This document shows, piece by piece, positions 36,303-47,228 of a DNA stretch of 64,000 nt. The stretch comes from Pempheris klunzingeri (Eukaryota > Chordata > Actinopteri > Acropomatiformes > Pempheridae). Numbering within the stretch: the stretch's first letter is position 1; every line of letters begins with the position of its first letter. The stretch spans positions 16,413,328 through 16,477,327 of the forward strand of contig NC_092019.1 in assembly GCF_042242105.1 (NCBI RefSeq), written 5' to 3'. Under the pieces are notes generated by a model. That model did no database searches. It saw only the letters and a program-made list of their open reading frames with translations, and was not told the DNA's origin. The translations under genes were made by a program, and so were the position numbers.

Positions 36303-37076
36303 AGAGTGACACGTAGCATAAAATGTAACGTTCCTTTTGTCAAAAGGCTTGAGACCTTGACTCCCTGCTACCTGTGCCTAAATTTGCCTCTCAGGACTAT
36401 AACTGGCATTTCAATCAACAGAAGAAAGGCCGGCGTTGGCTGACGAGGGGAGCAGCTTCTTGCAGTTGATCAGTGGACAGATTCAGGAGACGGGTAATGG
36501 TAGCCTGATTCGAGGCATCTAAATTGCACATTTCAGATTTGTTGTGTGATTCAGACTGGTCTGGTGTTGTGCTCACTAATGCCATTTGGAGGAACAATCA
36601 ACCAACTAGAGCTTAGTAGACGGGATTCCTAATGGGCTCGCCATCTTCCTACATAGTTAGCTCCTAACTACATTCAGGCCTAGGGATTCAAGTCCCTGAT
36701 AATGAAAATCCATGGTTTGAGTCTGACTGGGGAGCTTTGTTGCATGTCTTCCTCCCCAATTATCTCTCTACTGTCAAATCTCTAATAAAAGCATAAAAAA
36801 TACCCAAACTTTCACACTTTCAGTAGAACTAAAAATAGATACATTCATGGAAAACAGTGATAAAAAGATTGGGAGAATGAAAGCGATGTACAAGGTTTTG
36901 TAAAATCAACATGCAGAAATAACGACTCTTAAGCATTAGGCTAACTACTATTAGCAACCATGATTACAGCTACTATGTCCACTGAAAAGGAAGTCGGTAA
37001 GACATAATGTTATTTGAAACTGACTGGTAAGGGTAAAACAACACGTATAATGACTGTAATAATAAAGTGAAAATAA

Positions 37077-37536
37077 ATGGCAATTCTCCCTAATTATCAG
37101 GCTAGGGTGAGTCTCCAACTTCAATCCATGTCACACAGAATCCCTGTACGGCTCTTGTGGCATCTGTGGCAACGAAACCTGGCGAGGCAGCAGAAAAGCA
37201 TATCAAAACACTCTTGCACACACTTGAGGACAGGTAACAAGCAGAGGTTGTTCCAGAAGAGCTGGGCAAGGCGGAGCAGATGGTGTCAAGGAGGGATGTT
37301 GAAAGCAAAGGAGCACTGGCCAGACACAGTCATCATCTGGATAGTGAGTGGCAACTGGGAACATAATGTCGCCATTATCTCTGGCCCTGTGATAGGTGGC
37401 TTCAGAGAAAGCCAAGCTAATCACCTCGCCTGGTTGGAACAGCGACTGATCTGCCTGGGCACTGGTGCGCTTCAGGGACTCCAGGAGGAGACTGACTGTC
37501 CGGTATCTGACGTAAAAAAAAAAAAAAAAAAAAAAA
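37077..37536 (+). repeat. Poly(A)-tailed segment, possible retroposed insert
   Basis: A stretch of higher GC than its surroundings ends in 23 consecutive A (37514-37536). It stays open in one frame for 154 codons but the peptide resembles no family I know. Poly(A) at the end of a distinct block suggests retroposition. I see no clear target duplication. Confidence 0.3.
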
Positions 37537-37694
37537 CATGAAGCCACCCCTGAAACCTCAGAGAGGGAAAATAAGGACCTGAATGTTGAAGTGACAGGAA
37601 AAGTGTGTATGAGTGGAAACCCAGCAGTGTCACTAGTCTGCTGACTATTAGCTTTTAGTCAGGAGACGGCTGACACAAACACCAGTACATCAGC

Positions 37695-37840
37695 ACCACC
37701 ACAGTATACACTTTGCTATCATGCTGACACTGTGAAACTGTACTTAGCCTCTGAACTCTTCAAACACTTCCAAATATTAGTAACGTGACAGCTGCACACA
37801 CTAGGAAGCAGCACACTTAACCAATGGACCCTTCACTCAG
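37695..37840 (+). repeat. Diverged duplicated segment, copy B
   Basis: Second copy of the segment at 36170-36302, same orientation. See that entry for shared words. Confidence 0.6.
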
Positions 37841-38282
37841 GGGTGAAAAAAGCCCAACCTCCATGTAATATTGTAGATCTTATAAAACAAGACCTGACAT
37901 GGAGAGGCGAGTATTTTGTTTGGTGTCTGGTACAATTTCTGACAGACATATGGTCTAATAAAGTTGTGTCAATATGCTGTGTGTGCGTGTGTGTTTGCAT
38001 GTGTGTCAGTCCTTTCATTAAAAGGGCACAGTTGTTTGGAGGCGAGATGTTCCGTACTGCTTGCTCACCACTTAAATGGGAGAGCGGACACATTACCCAC
38101 ATTCTTCTGCAAGCTCCACCATCCACCCCCCCACCCTCCTCTGTATCTTTTACACTCTGTAGTCTCCAATCCTTCGTATTTGATTAGTCTCTCTCAAGCA
38201 GGCAGATCAGAGTGTTGTTTGCTGCGCAGAGATCCATCTGAATTGGCTGTGTTAGTCTACACAGCTGCCTGGCCCCTAATTA

Positions 38283-38628
38283 CAGTGGCCCTGAGAGCTC
38301 ACGGCACTCCAGCTTAAGAAAACACATGAAAATAGACAAAACACAAGCAAATTAAGAAAATGTCCTCATAAATTTGACAACACATGCACGGCATTTAGAA
38401 AACACCCGACTTCATGGGTCATAAACCCCGACAACAAGCATCGATGTCCTCTGGAAACACTTCTGTTGTCCTTGTCTGAATTTGCGGTGCGTTCGTGTAT
38501 TTGAAGTGTGTTTTCCCAATGCTGCACGTGTCGCCAAAGTGATGAGGATGTTTTCTTAATTTGCTTGCGTTTTGTCTTTTTGCTTAAGTACTTTGAAGTT
38601 GCAGCGCCTTGAGCTCTCAGGGCCACTG
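38283..38628. mobile_element. MITE with long inverted repeats and TA flanks
   Basis: The 346-bp element begins CAGTGGCCCTGAGAGCTC and ends with its complement GAGCTCTCAGGGCCACTG. TA flanks both ends (38281-38282, 38629-38630). Complementarity continues imperfectly for about 85 bases inward (AGACAAAACACAAGCAAATT opposite AATTTGCTTGCGTTTTGTCT). No coding capacity. TA target suggests a Tc1/mariner-type origin. Confidence 0.88.
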
Positions 38629-38879
38629 TACTTAATGCAGTCTGAGCCATTAGGATACAGTGGAGCCAGTGTAGGCAACGATTAGAGCATGTCTGATAGA
38701 GTGGGGCCAGCCCAGTGGTTTATTAACAAGAGCCATGCAGCTGTGCAATACACTCATTACTTATTACTCATCACTCGTCTGACATTTATCATAAATCTAC
38801 TGGTCTACAAGATGTGTCTGATTCCCAGAAAAAGGAAAAATCTGCTTCTCCATTTCCTTTTCTGCTTTGACTGACCTGA

Positions 38880-39101
38880 CTACATATTCAATACATTTTA
38901 CTTCAGTTCAATTCTGTTTTTCTTTACTTTACTCCAGAGTTTCTATTGGATGAAAACTACACTTTATACTATATACCTTAATACTCGAGTACATTTTGGT
39001 TCTAATACATTTGCAACTTTACTTGAGTAAAATTTTGAATGCAGGGCTTTTATTTGAAATGGGACATTTGTGCTATGTGGTATCTCTACTGTTTTACTTA
39101 A
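38880..39101 (+). mobile_element. Truncated hAT-type MITE (same family as 47493)
   Basis: Contains TACTTGAGTAAAATTTTGAATGC and a tail ending GTTTTACTTAAAG, matching the right half of the widespread fish MITE that is complete at 47493-47890 (TTTACTTAAAG, TTGAATGCAGGAC). The left end is missing and the right end runs into a (GT)n tract. Confidence 0.65.
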
Positions 39102-39102
39102 A

Positions 39103-39126
39103 GGTGTGTGTGTGTGTGTGCGCGTG

Positions 39127-39160
<34 letters not shown>

Positions 39161-39161
39161 G
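39103..39161. repeat. (GT)n microsatellite
   Basis: GT repeat with CG interruptions directly after the truncated MITE. Confidence 0.95.
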
Positions 39162-39300
39162 TGAGAGGGTATTTTGTCCTTTTGGTCAGAATCTAATCAA
39201 TCCCTCTCTCCGTTCACTTATGAGCCTCCCGGTCCAAATTCTCAAATTTCCTCTACATCTCATTTTCCACACATAACACATCGCTCTCCTCCTCTGTTTC

Positions 39301-39342
39301 CCCCCCCACCACCACCACCACCACCACCCACCACCCCTCCTA
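39301..39342. repeat. Poly-C and (CAC)n tract
   Basis: Run of C followed by CAC triplets in the spacer upstream of kcnn3. Confidence 0.9.
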
Positions 39343-42074
39343 CCCGCCTGTAGTGTCACTTAGAAGTTTTATGTGATTCATGCAGTATCATTTCCTGTAC
39401 TCAAGCCTTTATGTGGCTTTAAAGTCGGAGGGAGACGAGAACGAGAGATAGATCAGGTGGAGTGAGAGCTCATCTGTATACTACAGCGTTGGCATGGCAA
39501 CTGCCATCCCACTTTATTATTCCTCTTTGTATTCTATTATTCACTTTCTCGTTCACATATTTCTCACACCATACATCTGACGTATACTGCAGGGCAGGAC
39601 TGTGGACTAACCTTTTCATTCAATGGGCCCATCATTCCTCCTGTGTGTCACTCCCCTCTGCTTTCATTGCTCCAAACTCTCCATCTTTCTCTGGTGCCCC
39701 CTAACCTCTGTCGACAATATTAAGACTTGTGAAAGATATACAGTGTGGCCTGCTACCATTTCTATTTTCTGTCAGTCCTAATGTCCCCCTGAGCCTCTGG
39801 CAGCCTTTTTTCCATTTTCGGTGGTTTATTGTATTGTATTGTTTGTCCATTCTCTCCCTCTCTCTGTCTCTTACTTTCTCTGCTGTGTTTGATTGGCAGA
39901 GCAGCTGTGAAGAAACTGCTACCAGAACATTAAAGTTTGGCCCAGATGATGATTATTCTTTTACAAAATGTAGTCTCTTTATTTGAGCAGATGACATTAA
40001 AAAAAAACATAAATGGGAGGAATATACCAACTGTGCAGGTGAGATCCAAATCACATGAGCTAACCCTCCACAAGCACACACACACACACACGTTTGTGTT
40101 TTAAACTTATCCACTGCATTCATTCCTTCAGGGCTGCATCTAATGGTTACGTTCATCCTGATTATGTTATCTAACTTATTAATTAAGTGATTGTTTGATA
40201 TGTAAAATATGCAAACTGGCTATTTGCACCAGGGTACAAATAGACACTCAGTTTCTTTAAATGTCTTGTTTTGTCTGACAAACAGTTCAAAAACTTAAAG
40301 ATCTGATTGATTTTACAATTATACAAAACAGAAATATAGCACAACCTCAAAAATTTAGTCAAACTGGAACCAGAGAACATTTGAAAATCTTTGCTTGAAA
40401 AATTCAATTAATGATTAATTAGGTTAAAATCAAAATTGTTGGTGATCAATACTCTGTTGATCAACTAGATGATTACTGAAGGTTCAGTTTCAGCTCTACA
40501 TTCCCGAAGGGGCCAAACCTTTCTCTTCCTTATCTTAACCAAATGATCCCAAACATCCAGCAATATAAATATAAAAAATATCTTCCTTTGTCTGAAACAG
40601 GTCCGACAAATACAGAAGTGTAAATACACTTCAAAATGAACATTTTCTCTGACCTACTTCTTCCTCTCTGTCCCCAGCCAATGCAATGGCTTTGACCTGA
40701 GATGGTGCACGCCTGACCTTTGACCTTTCTCCGGGTCATTCTATGAAGAATTTACCGCTTGTTGAACCAGCCAGTCTCCATCACTGACCTATCACGAATC
40801 AGCCCAGGGCGGAAGCAACACATTACTGCTTTTATTTCCCCCCTCATGAAGAAGAAATAGATAAAATAACCCGCTGTCAGATTCAACGAGACGCGAGCGT
40901 TTAGAGAATTTAAAAAAAAAAAACGACAACATACAAACAAAAACACAAACAGATATGACATTAGATTCAAACATACGGTAAAATGACATCCTTTTCTCCG
41001 TCATTACTGGACCCCTGTGTGTCTTCCCTCCACATTAGCTGTGAGAGCGAGGCGCCAGCATATGGCTGGTGTTGTGTAAATACTTGGACTCATCCTGCGC
41101 ACGATATGATTCGCTTTATTGATGTCTGTCAGGTTGCATAATCGCAGGATAGGCTGACCTGTTATAAAGAAACCGTCTAATCCGCTCCCACACAATTCCG
41201 CGTCTGCGCTCATCCGATTAAGGGCGCGCGTAAAGCACAGAGAGAGCCATAATATTAAACCGATTAGGACAGGTAGAATAGTCTAATTATGTCGGATTAC
41301 ACCGTATAGACTCTGTAGAGTTACAATTATAAAATGATTAGTCTGCTTGAAATGAAACCAGTGAATCTGTGAAAATAAAAACTGTGGCTACATCCTGTAC
41401 ATTATCCTCCTCAATTGTTGTTTCCCTTAAGGCATTTATTATTAAGCCAATATTCAATTCAATACAATATAACTTTATTTATTCCTGCAAGGGCAACTCA
41501 CCGCCCCAATCATCAGGTAAGAAAAAACGAAAAATGAATTAATTCATTATAGTTAATGGACAATACATTACCCTCAGATTAGGGTGTAGTCTAATCTATC
41601 AATTCTCCAAAGGATGGTTCTGTTATACTCCGTTTACTCACTAAACAACACAAGTGTGGAGGTGATGCACTCAGTTGAAGGCGCACAGAGACGCACCGAG
41701 CCGCTCCTGCTTTTCCTCCTTCACACCCTTCTCCACACCACATGTTAAAGGTTTGTTTTTTCTCCCTTTTTTGGTAGTCTACATCATAGTCTTGCAGCAG
41801 CAATGGGTATATTTGTTTTAAAACTGTATTGACATTTGCTCTTCAAATGTGAAAATGATTCTTTGAATGCCCGCGTTTGACCAGTTCCAGCGTCACATAC
41901 GGGCGTAACAGGTGCCATTAGCGACCGGAAGGGCCATGTAGTGTTTAATATAGAGGCAGCAGCTACAAATACTGTTCTCCGAGGCTTCATCAGAAATAAT
42001 AACCTCCAAATAACCTGAGTGCAGCAAATTAGACATGTGTTTATTTAGCGCCTATTTCGCCTTTCTGATTCCGT

Positions 42075-42079
42075 CCAAT
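42075..42079 (+). promoter_or_regulatory. kcnn3: CCAAT box of the kcnn3 promoter, candidate
   Basis: CCAAT lies just upstream of a purine-rich, CpG-containing leader that ends in a good splice donor. No TATA box is seen. Assignment as promoter is positional. Confidence 0.35.
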
Positions 42080-42109
42080 GGGAATGAACGGCAGGTCTGG
42101 AGGCGGAGA

Positions 42110-42661
42110 AAGAGGGAGAGAAGTTGGAGGAGAGAGTGAGAGACGGATCTAGGGAGACAGTGAGCTGTGGATTGAGTGGAAGTCGGTGGAGTCACACATT
42201 AAATCACGGGCTTCTCCGATCATCTGAAGACTGTTACTTGACGTCCGGCTTTGCGGGCTTTTTTTTTTTTCTTTCTTTCCTCCAAACGCTTTACGTGGCT
42301 GCACATTTTTGACGTGCAGCCACAGGTTGACCGATTTAATCCAGTCACCATGGATTATTCCTCTTCACCTCGAGTCGACTGACACTGACGGGATCGAAAT
42401 GGACACCGATCGTAGATGATTGGGAAAGAGACAAACTGATCGCACCAAGTGAGCGCAGACGGAGGCAACATCTGTGGGAAGCGACGCGCAATTTCGAGAG
42501 ACAAGCTTGGACCTGTGGAGGGACATATATGAAAGGAGGCGAAGCGAAAAGATGATGGGATGGCCGTGACAACATGAAAAAGAAAAAGTGCTGTGGTCTA
42601 TTTTCATCCAGCCAGTGATTCAACACAACTAACCTGGGGGACAGGGACTGAGAGAGAAGAG
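42110..42661 (+). other. kcnn3: kcnn3 non-coding first exon, candidate
   Basis: A GC-richer stretch ends at donor GAG|GTAAGA (42662). The following acceptor GAAGACAG at 43344-43351 lies 22 bases before the coding ATG, so a 690-bp intron would split the 5' UTR. The left edge is a guess from composition and the CCAAT box. The exon contains many short uORFs. Confidence 0.5.
42350..42618 (+). promoter_or_regulatory. kcnn3: Cluster of short uORFs in the kcnn3 leader
   Basis: At least five short upstream reading frames: 42350-42382 (CACCATGG context, MDYSSSPRVD), 42399-42419 (MDTDRR), 42416-42439 overlapping the previous stop (MIGKETN), 42529-42555 (MKGGEAKR) and 42574-42618 (14 codons, Lys-rich). 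Further ATG-stop pairs overlap between 42552 and 42575. The first two have near-ideal initiation contexts. Such a leader would be expected to repress translation of the channel. Confidence 0.55.
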
Positions 42662-43373
42662 GTAAGAGGTAGGTAGAGAAACAGACAGGGAGGAGGGGGC
42701 CGTGAAGGTGTCTGGTTATATCATACTGAAAGTGGGTTATTGTTTTGGATTAATCAAATGCAACCAAATGCAGCTGACTTGTGTTTTACTGAGGCATACA
42801 CACAGTCCCTGTACTTCTCCTCCTATCAGAATCGACTGATGGGGAAGTATTATCCATTAGTCTCTGAGCCTGGTCTCATTTCTGTGGTGTGAAGCCAGAG
42901 GATCCGCACCATCTTCCTGACTAACAACAATGTAACACAGATGACATTTCACGGCATAGATGGCCGGAAGCATTGTGGGATGTGGGAGAAGGAGAGGACA
43001 CTGAGACACAGAGAGAGGGAGAGAGAGCGCTGAGAAGGGCTGACTGGGCAGCTGACTCAAATGCGACTCAAGGAATTACATATTCCCCAATTATGGCCAC
43101 TTTTCTTCACTCTGGTGTCCCTCATTGTAGCACATCTTCAGCTTTTGGAGTTCAGTCTTTCCCCTCGTTTCTTTTAACTAACCATTATCCGTCACAGAGC
43201 TCCCCCACTCCTCCCTCCAGTCCTTATCTCGCTGTCTGTCCTGTCTTCATTACCACCATCGTGATAAATAGTCAGTGTTCTCAGTGATTTTCCTCCCGTG
43301 TCTTTCTTAACAGCTCTCCTCCTCTCTTTTTTTTTGTTTGTCTGAAGACAGGTGAGCGGCCACAGCCGTGACC

Positions 43374-45383
43374 ATGGAGCCTCCCCCCTCTCTGAGCTTG
43401 GCTCTGTTAGGAGGGAGTGAGGATGAGGACCAGCGCTTCCTCCTTCCCCTGGGCAGCATATCCCATCCCTCCACCGCTAGCAACCAGCCAGGGTCAAACC
43501 ACTCCAACCACATGGGAGGGTCAAGCCTCGACCGTCTAAATGGCAGCACCCCGTCCCCGTCCCCATCCCCTGCCACGCCCAACTTGCCTCCGACATCACT
43601 CCCCAAGTTGCCCCTGTCATCCTCTGGAGCCCAGCCCCTGCCTCCACCCATACCCAACGCCCTGCATCCCACCAGCACCCCACTCTCCTCCTGCTTGGGC
43701 TCGCAGCACAGCCTGAGTGGGGACTCTCCGGTCTACAACGCTCTCTTTTACTCCTCCCATTCGCCCTCCATGGAGCGGGAGAGGGACAGAGAGCGCGACA
43801 GGGACAGGGAGCGAGAAAGGGGCTGCAAACACAGGCAGGCCAGCCCTCTGGTCCACCGCAGGGACAGTAACCCCTTCACCGAGATCGCCATGAGCTCCTG
43901 TAAGTACACAGGCGGGGTCATGAAGCCCCTGAGCCGCCTCAGCGCCTCCCGCAGAAACCTCATCGAATCAGACAGCAGCAGCGAAACCAAAGAGGGCGGC
44001 GTTTCAGCTGTTGCCGGAGTAACCGCCGCTGGGGGGCATGACCGACAGCGAGAAGCCCCTCCTACCTCCTTAGTGGCCCAGTCCTCTACCAATCAACCCC
44101 CAATTCAGAGCCCCCCAGAGATTGTGATTTCGTCCAAAGAAGACTCGCCATACCCCAGAGGAGGGTATGACATCACCGACTCCACATCCAACCAGATGTC
44201 CATCTACCACCAGAACCACGCACTGGTGGAGAGCAGGCGGGCGCAGCCCGGAAGGGGCAGCAGGCAGGGCGGGGTCGGGGTGGTTGGCACCGGGGCCAGG
44301 GGCAGCACCTCCAAAGCCTCCAAACGGAAGAACCAAAACATTGGCTATAAACTGGGCCATCGCAGGGCGCTGTTCGAGAAGAGAAAGAGGCTGAGTGATT
44401 ATGCTCTCATCTTCGGAATGTTTGGCATTGTCGTCATGGTGATTGAGACGGAGCTGTCGTGGGGCGTGTACACCAAGGTGAGGGGACAGACCCATGATAC
44501 TTAAAGGGGCAGTCCACTGATTTCACACATAAACACACATACTTACTACTACATACTCATGGTCAGTGGGAGTGCCGTTGTTTCTTGTGCTGTGACACTG
44601 CAGGTCAACTATGAGAAAATAACCCTGATGATGTCATAGTGATGTCATTGCGATCACCTTATCTTGGGCTGGCAGACTGCAAACTTAAAGGCGAAAGCTG
44701 CGTTACAAACTGAGGCTGTGGAGTTTGAAAGATATAGTCATTACAAAGCAGGGAGGGTCTAATGAAAGACACCATCAAGTTTTATTATGGGAAGTGCATG
44801 ATCCAGTTGGAGTTTGACTCTTACGAGGAACTAAAAGTTATCTCTGCCTCTGCTGCTGCTGCTAATCTGTCCCTCACAAGTCCACCAACTTTATGGAAGA
44901 GCAATAATAAATTGGATGACTGCCCCTTTATTGTAGCCTCAGTATACCCTTGGTTAACTTTAGCACTTTTTAAGCATTTGGGGTAATTTTTTGCCTTTAT
45001 CTTGATAGTAGCAATTATAAGTAGCAGCAGTTATAAGTTACAGAAAATACAGGCAGAGGAGAGAAAAACACGTAAGAAAGGTCATCAGGACTCTCAAACG
45101 TTGACTGTCATGGATTGGTCAGTGCCTGGATAATTACAGTAAACTTTCACCACTTCATCACTAAATTCATGATTGGTGCACCAGCACTGAGCCCATGTTG
45201 TTGGATGGTTGTGTACTGTAATGACCAGTCTTGACAGTTGCTGCTTCTGGGTGATGTAATATAGCGATGCAGAGGACATGGGGGGCAGATTATCAGTAGG
45301 AGGCCAGGATCTCATTTGTCTGTGTAATGGGGAGTGTAATAAGCTGAATCTGGCCCCTGGCTGCTATTGTCTGTTTATTTTGG

Positions 45384-45419
<36 letters not shown>

Positions 45420-47143
45420 CAGAGGGTCCCAGTGAGCCTCAGAGCACATTGTACTCACCTTCCTCATTGTGTCCTCCTTCCGTCCCCTCTTTCTGTCTGT
45501 CATGCCACAGAGGGTTGGTTTTCGTTAGTTAATAAGGTGGAAACATGAGTTCCACTTGTGCAGCCTATCATATATGGATCACTGGTCATGTGAGGGAGGC
45601 TTTGGGACCATGTGAGAGCATGGATTTACAGGTAGTCTATTAGAATAGGCCGACTGGGTGTGTCTCTCGCCTTTATCTTCCTCCTGTTTCTGTTTGCAGT
45701 CTGTGGTCTCCAGCTGATACTTGGTCCCTCTCTGTTATTCTCATTGCAAGAGAAATCTGCCTGTGTTGTTTAGCTGGCTGTGTCTTTCTCTTTCACTCTG
45801 TCTCCCTCTCATTACTTCATGAAAATCAACGATTTTAAGGCTATGTCTTTTTATTAATGAAAATTCATGGTTTGAATTTCTCTCCCTCTTAGTCCCTTCT
45901 CGTCTCTTTTCTTCCTTTATGTGGACCTATTCTTCCTCCCGAAGGAGACGGCAGGCACTTTTTATGCTCTCTCTCTCTCTCTGTCTGTCTCCTTTTCTTT
46001 TTCAACTCCACGCTTGTCTCTTTATCCTGCTTCCTTTTTTCTTTCTTTCTTTCATTTTTCCCCTCACTTTCTCTCTCCCTCTGCTCCTGTGCTCGTCCAG
46101 TGGGCGTCAAACTGGGGGAGTGTGATCGGAAGAGAGAAGCGACTGGGCGAGAAATGAAAGGCTGTGGAAGGAGAGAAAAAAGGAAAGGCGATAATGAAAA
46201 GCCTGATTTAGGTTCTTAAGCTACAACCAATACAAGACTCATTTTAATCAGACGGGATTCTCTATCAATACGAATTGATGGACAGCTGTGAATTCGAATG
46301 GGGAAGCTACCGTGTTTGCCAGAGCTCTCACTGTATTGGCTAATCTATATTCACTAAGATATCTAATTAAGAAAGAGAAGTCGTATTTGAGAAAAAATAG
46401 TATGTAAAATATCTTTGCACTTCATAGTGTCCTTTCAGCAGTGTACATTTTTAGAAAGAGACTGAATCCAGAGAGTCAAGTGCGCTTCAGCAAAGCCTGA
46501 TCAAAATTCATTTTTAAATACAGTGTGCCAAGTTATATATATATTTTTTTGTTTTTATGGTTGCGGATTTGGTTTGACTCCAACAGATAGTGGAGTTCCA
46601 TCAGACAGCAAGCCCTCACTTAGATAATTGAGGTGGAAAGAAGCCCGCTGGTTGTTGTGAAAAATGAATAGAGATCATGAGGATGAAAGAGAGAACGGAA
46701 AGGGAGATGGATGGGAGGACGGCAGAGGGAGAAGTGCAGTGCTTTAAACCAGTCTGGAGGGGAAGCCTTGAATGATTTCCTCTATTGATCATTGATAATC
46801 ATGCACCCACACATGCATTGTCCACCCTGGCACAAACTCGCACATTGAAAATGGATGCTTCCTTTTCAGAGGCGTTAGCTTGTGTGCTGTGTATTGACAG
46901 TCATCCCTGAGAGGTGGTGTGAGATTTTCATTACTGAAAATGCACATGTATGTATATTTATCGTGTTAACAGCACTGCGAGACTTTGTGTCTTTAACAAT
47001 AGCTGTAAACAGAATGCCACTGTATACTGTCGGTGCGTGCATGTTTCTACCAAGCCAGCTGCTCGATCTTGCTCCCAAAAATAGAGATGAAGAATAAGAA
47101 TGGAACTAAACATGCTGGGTTGGATGATCTGTGCGTGTATGTA

Positions 47144-47228
<85 letters not shown>

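Larger units (their letters stand above)
33611..42070. other. Spacer between adar and kcnn3
   Basis: About 8.5 kb with no frame that resembles a conserved protein. It holds a retroposed repeat at 34241, a teleost repeat with ATGCTAACATGCTAA at about 35395-35510, a diverged duplicated segment at 36170 and 37695, a sequence ending in 23 A at 37536, a MITE at 38283, a truncated hAT-type MITE at 38880, and (GT)n and (CAC)n tracts. From 39700 to 42070 only short AT-rich and CA-repeat stretches are seen. Confidence 0.6.

Noticed and set aside
37077..37541. 154-codon frame before the poly(A) run
   Set aside because: No recognisable domain and no splice context; kept only as a possible retroposed segment.
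43368..43373. Earlier kcnn3 start two codons upstream
   Set aside because: That codon is GTG. ATG 43374 has a strong initiation context and is the normal start.
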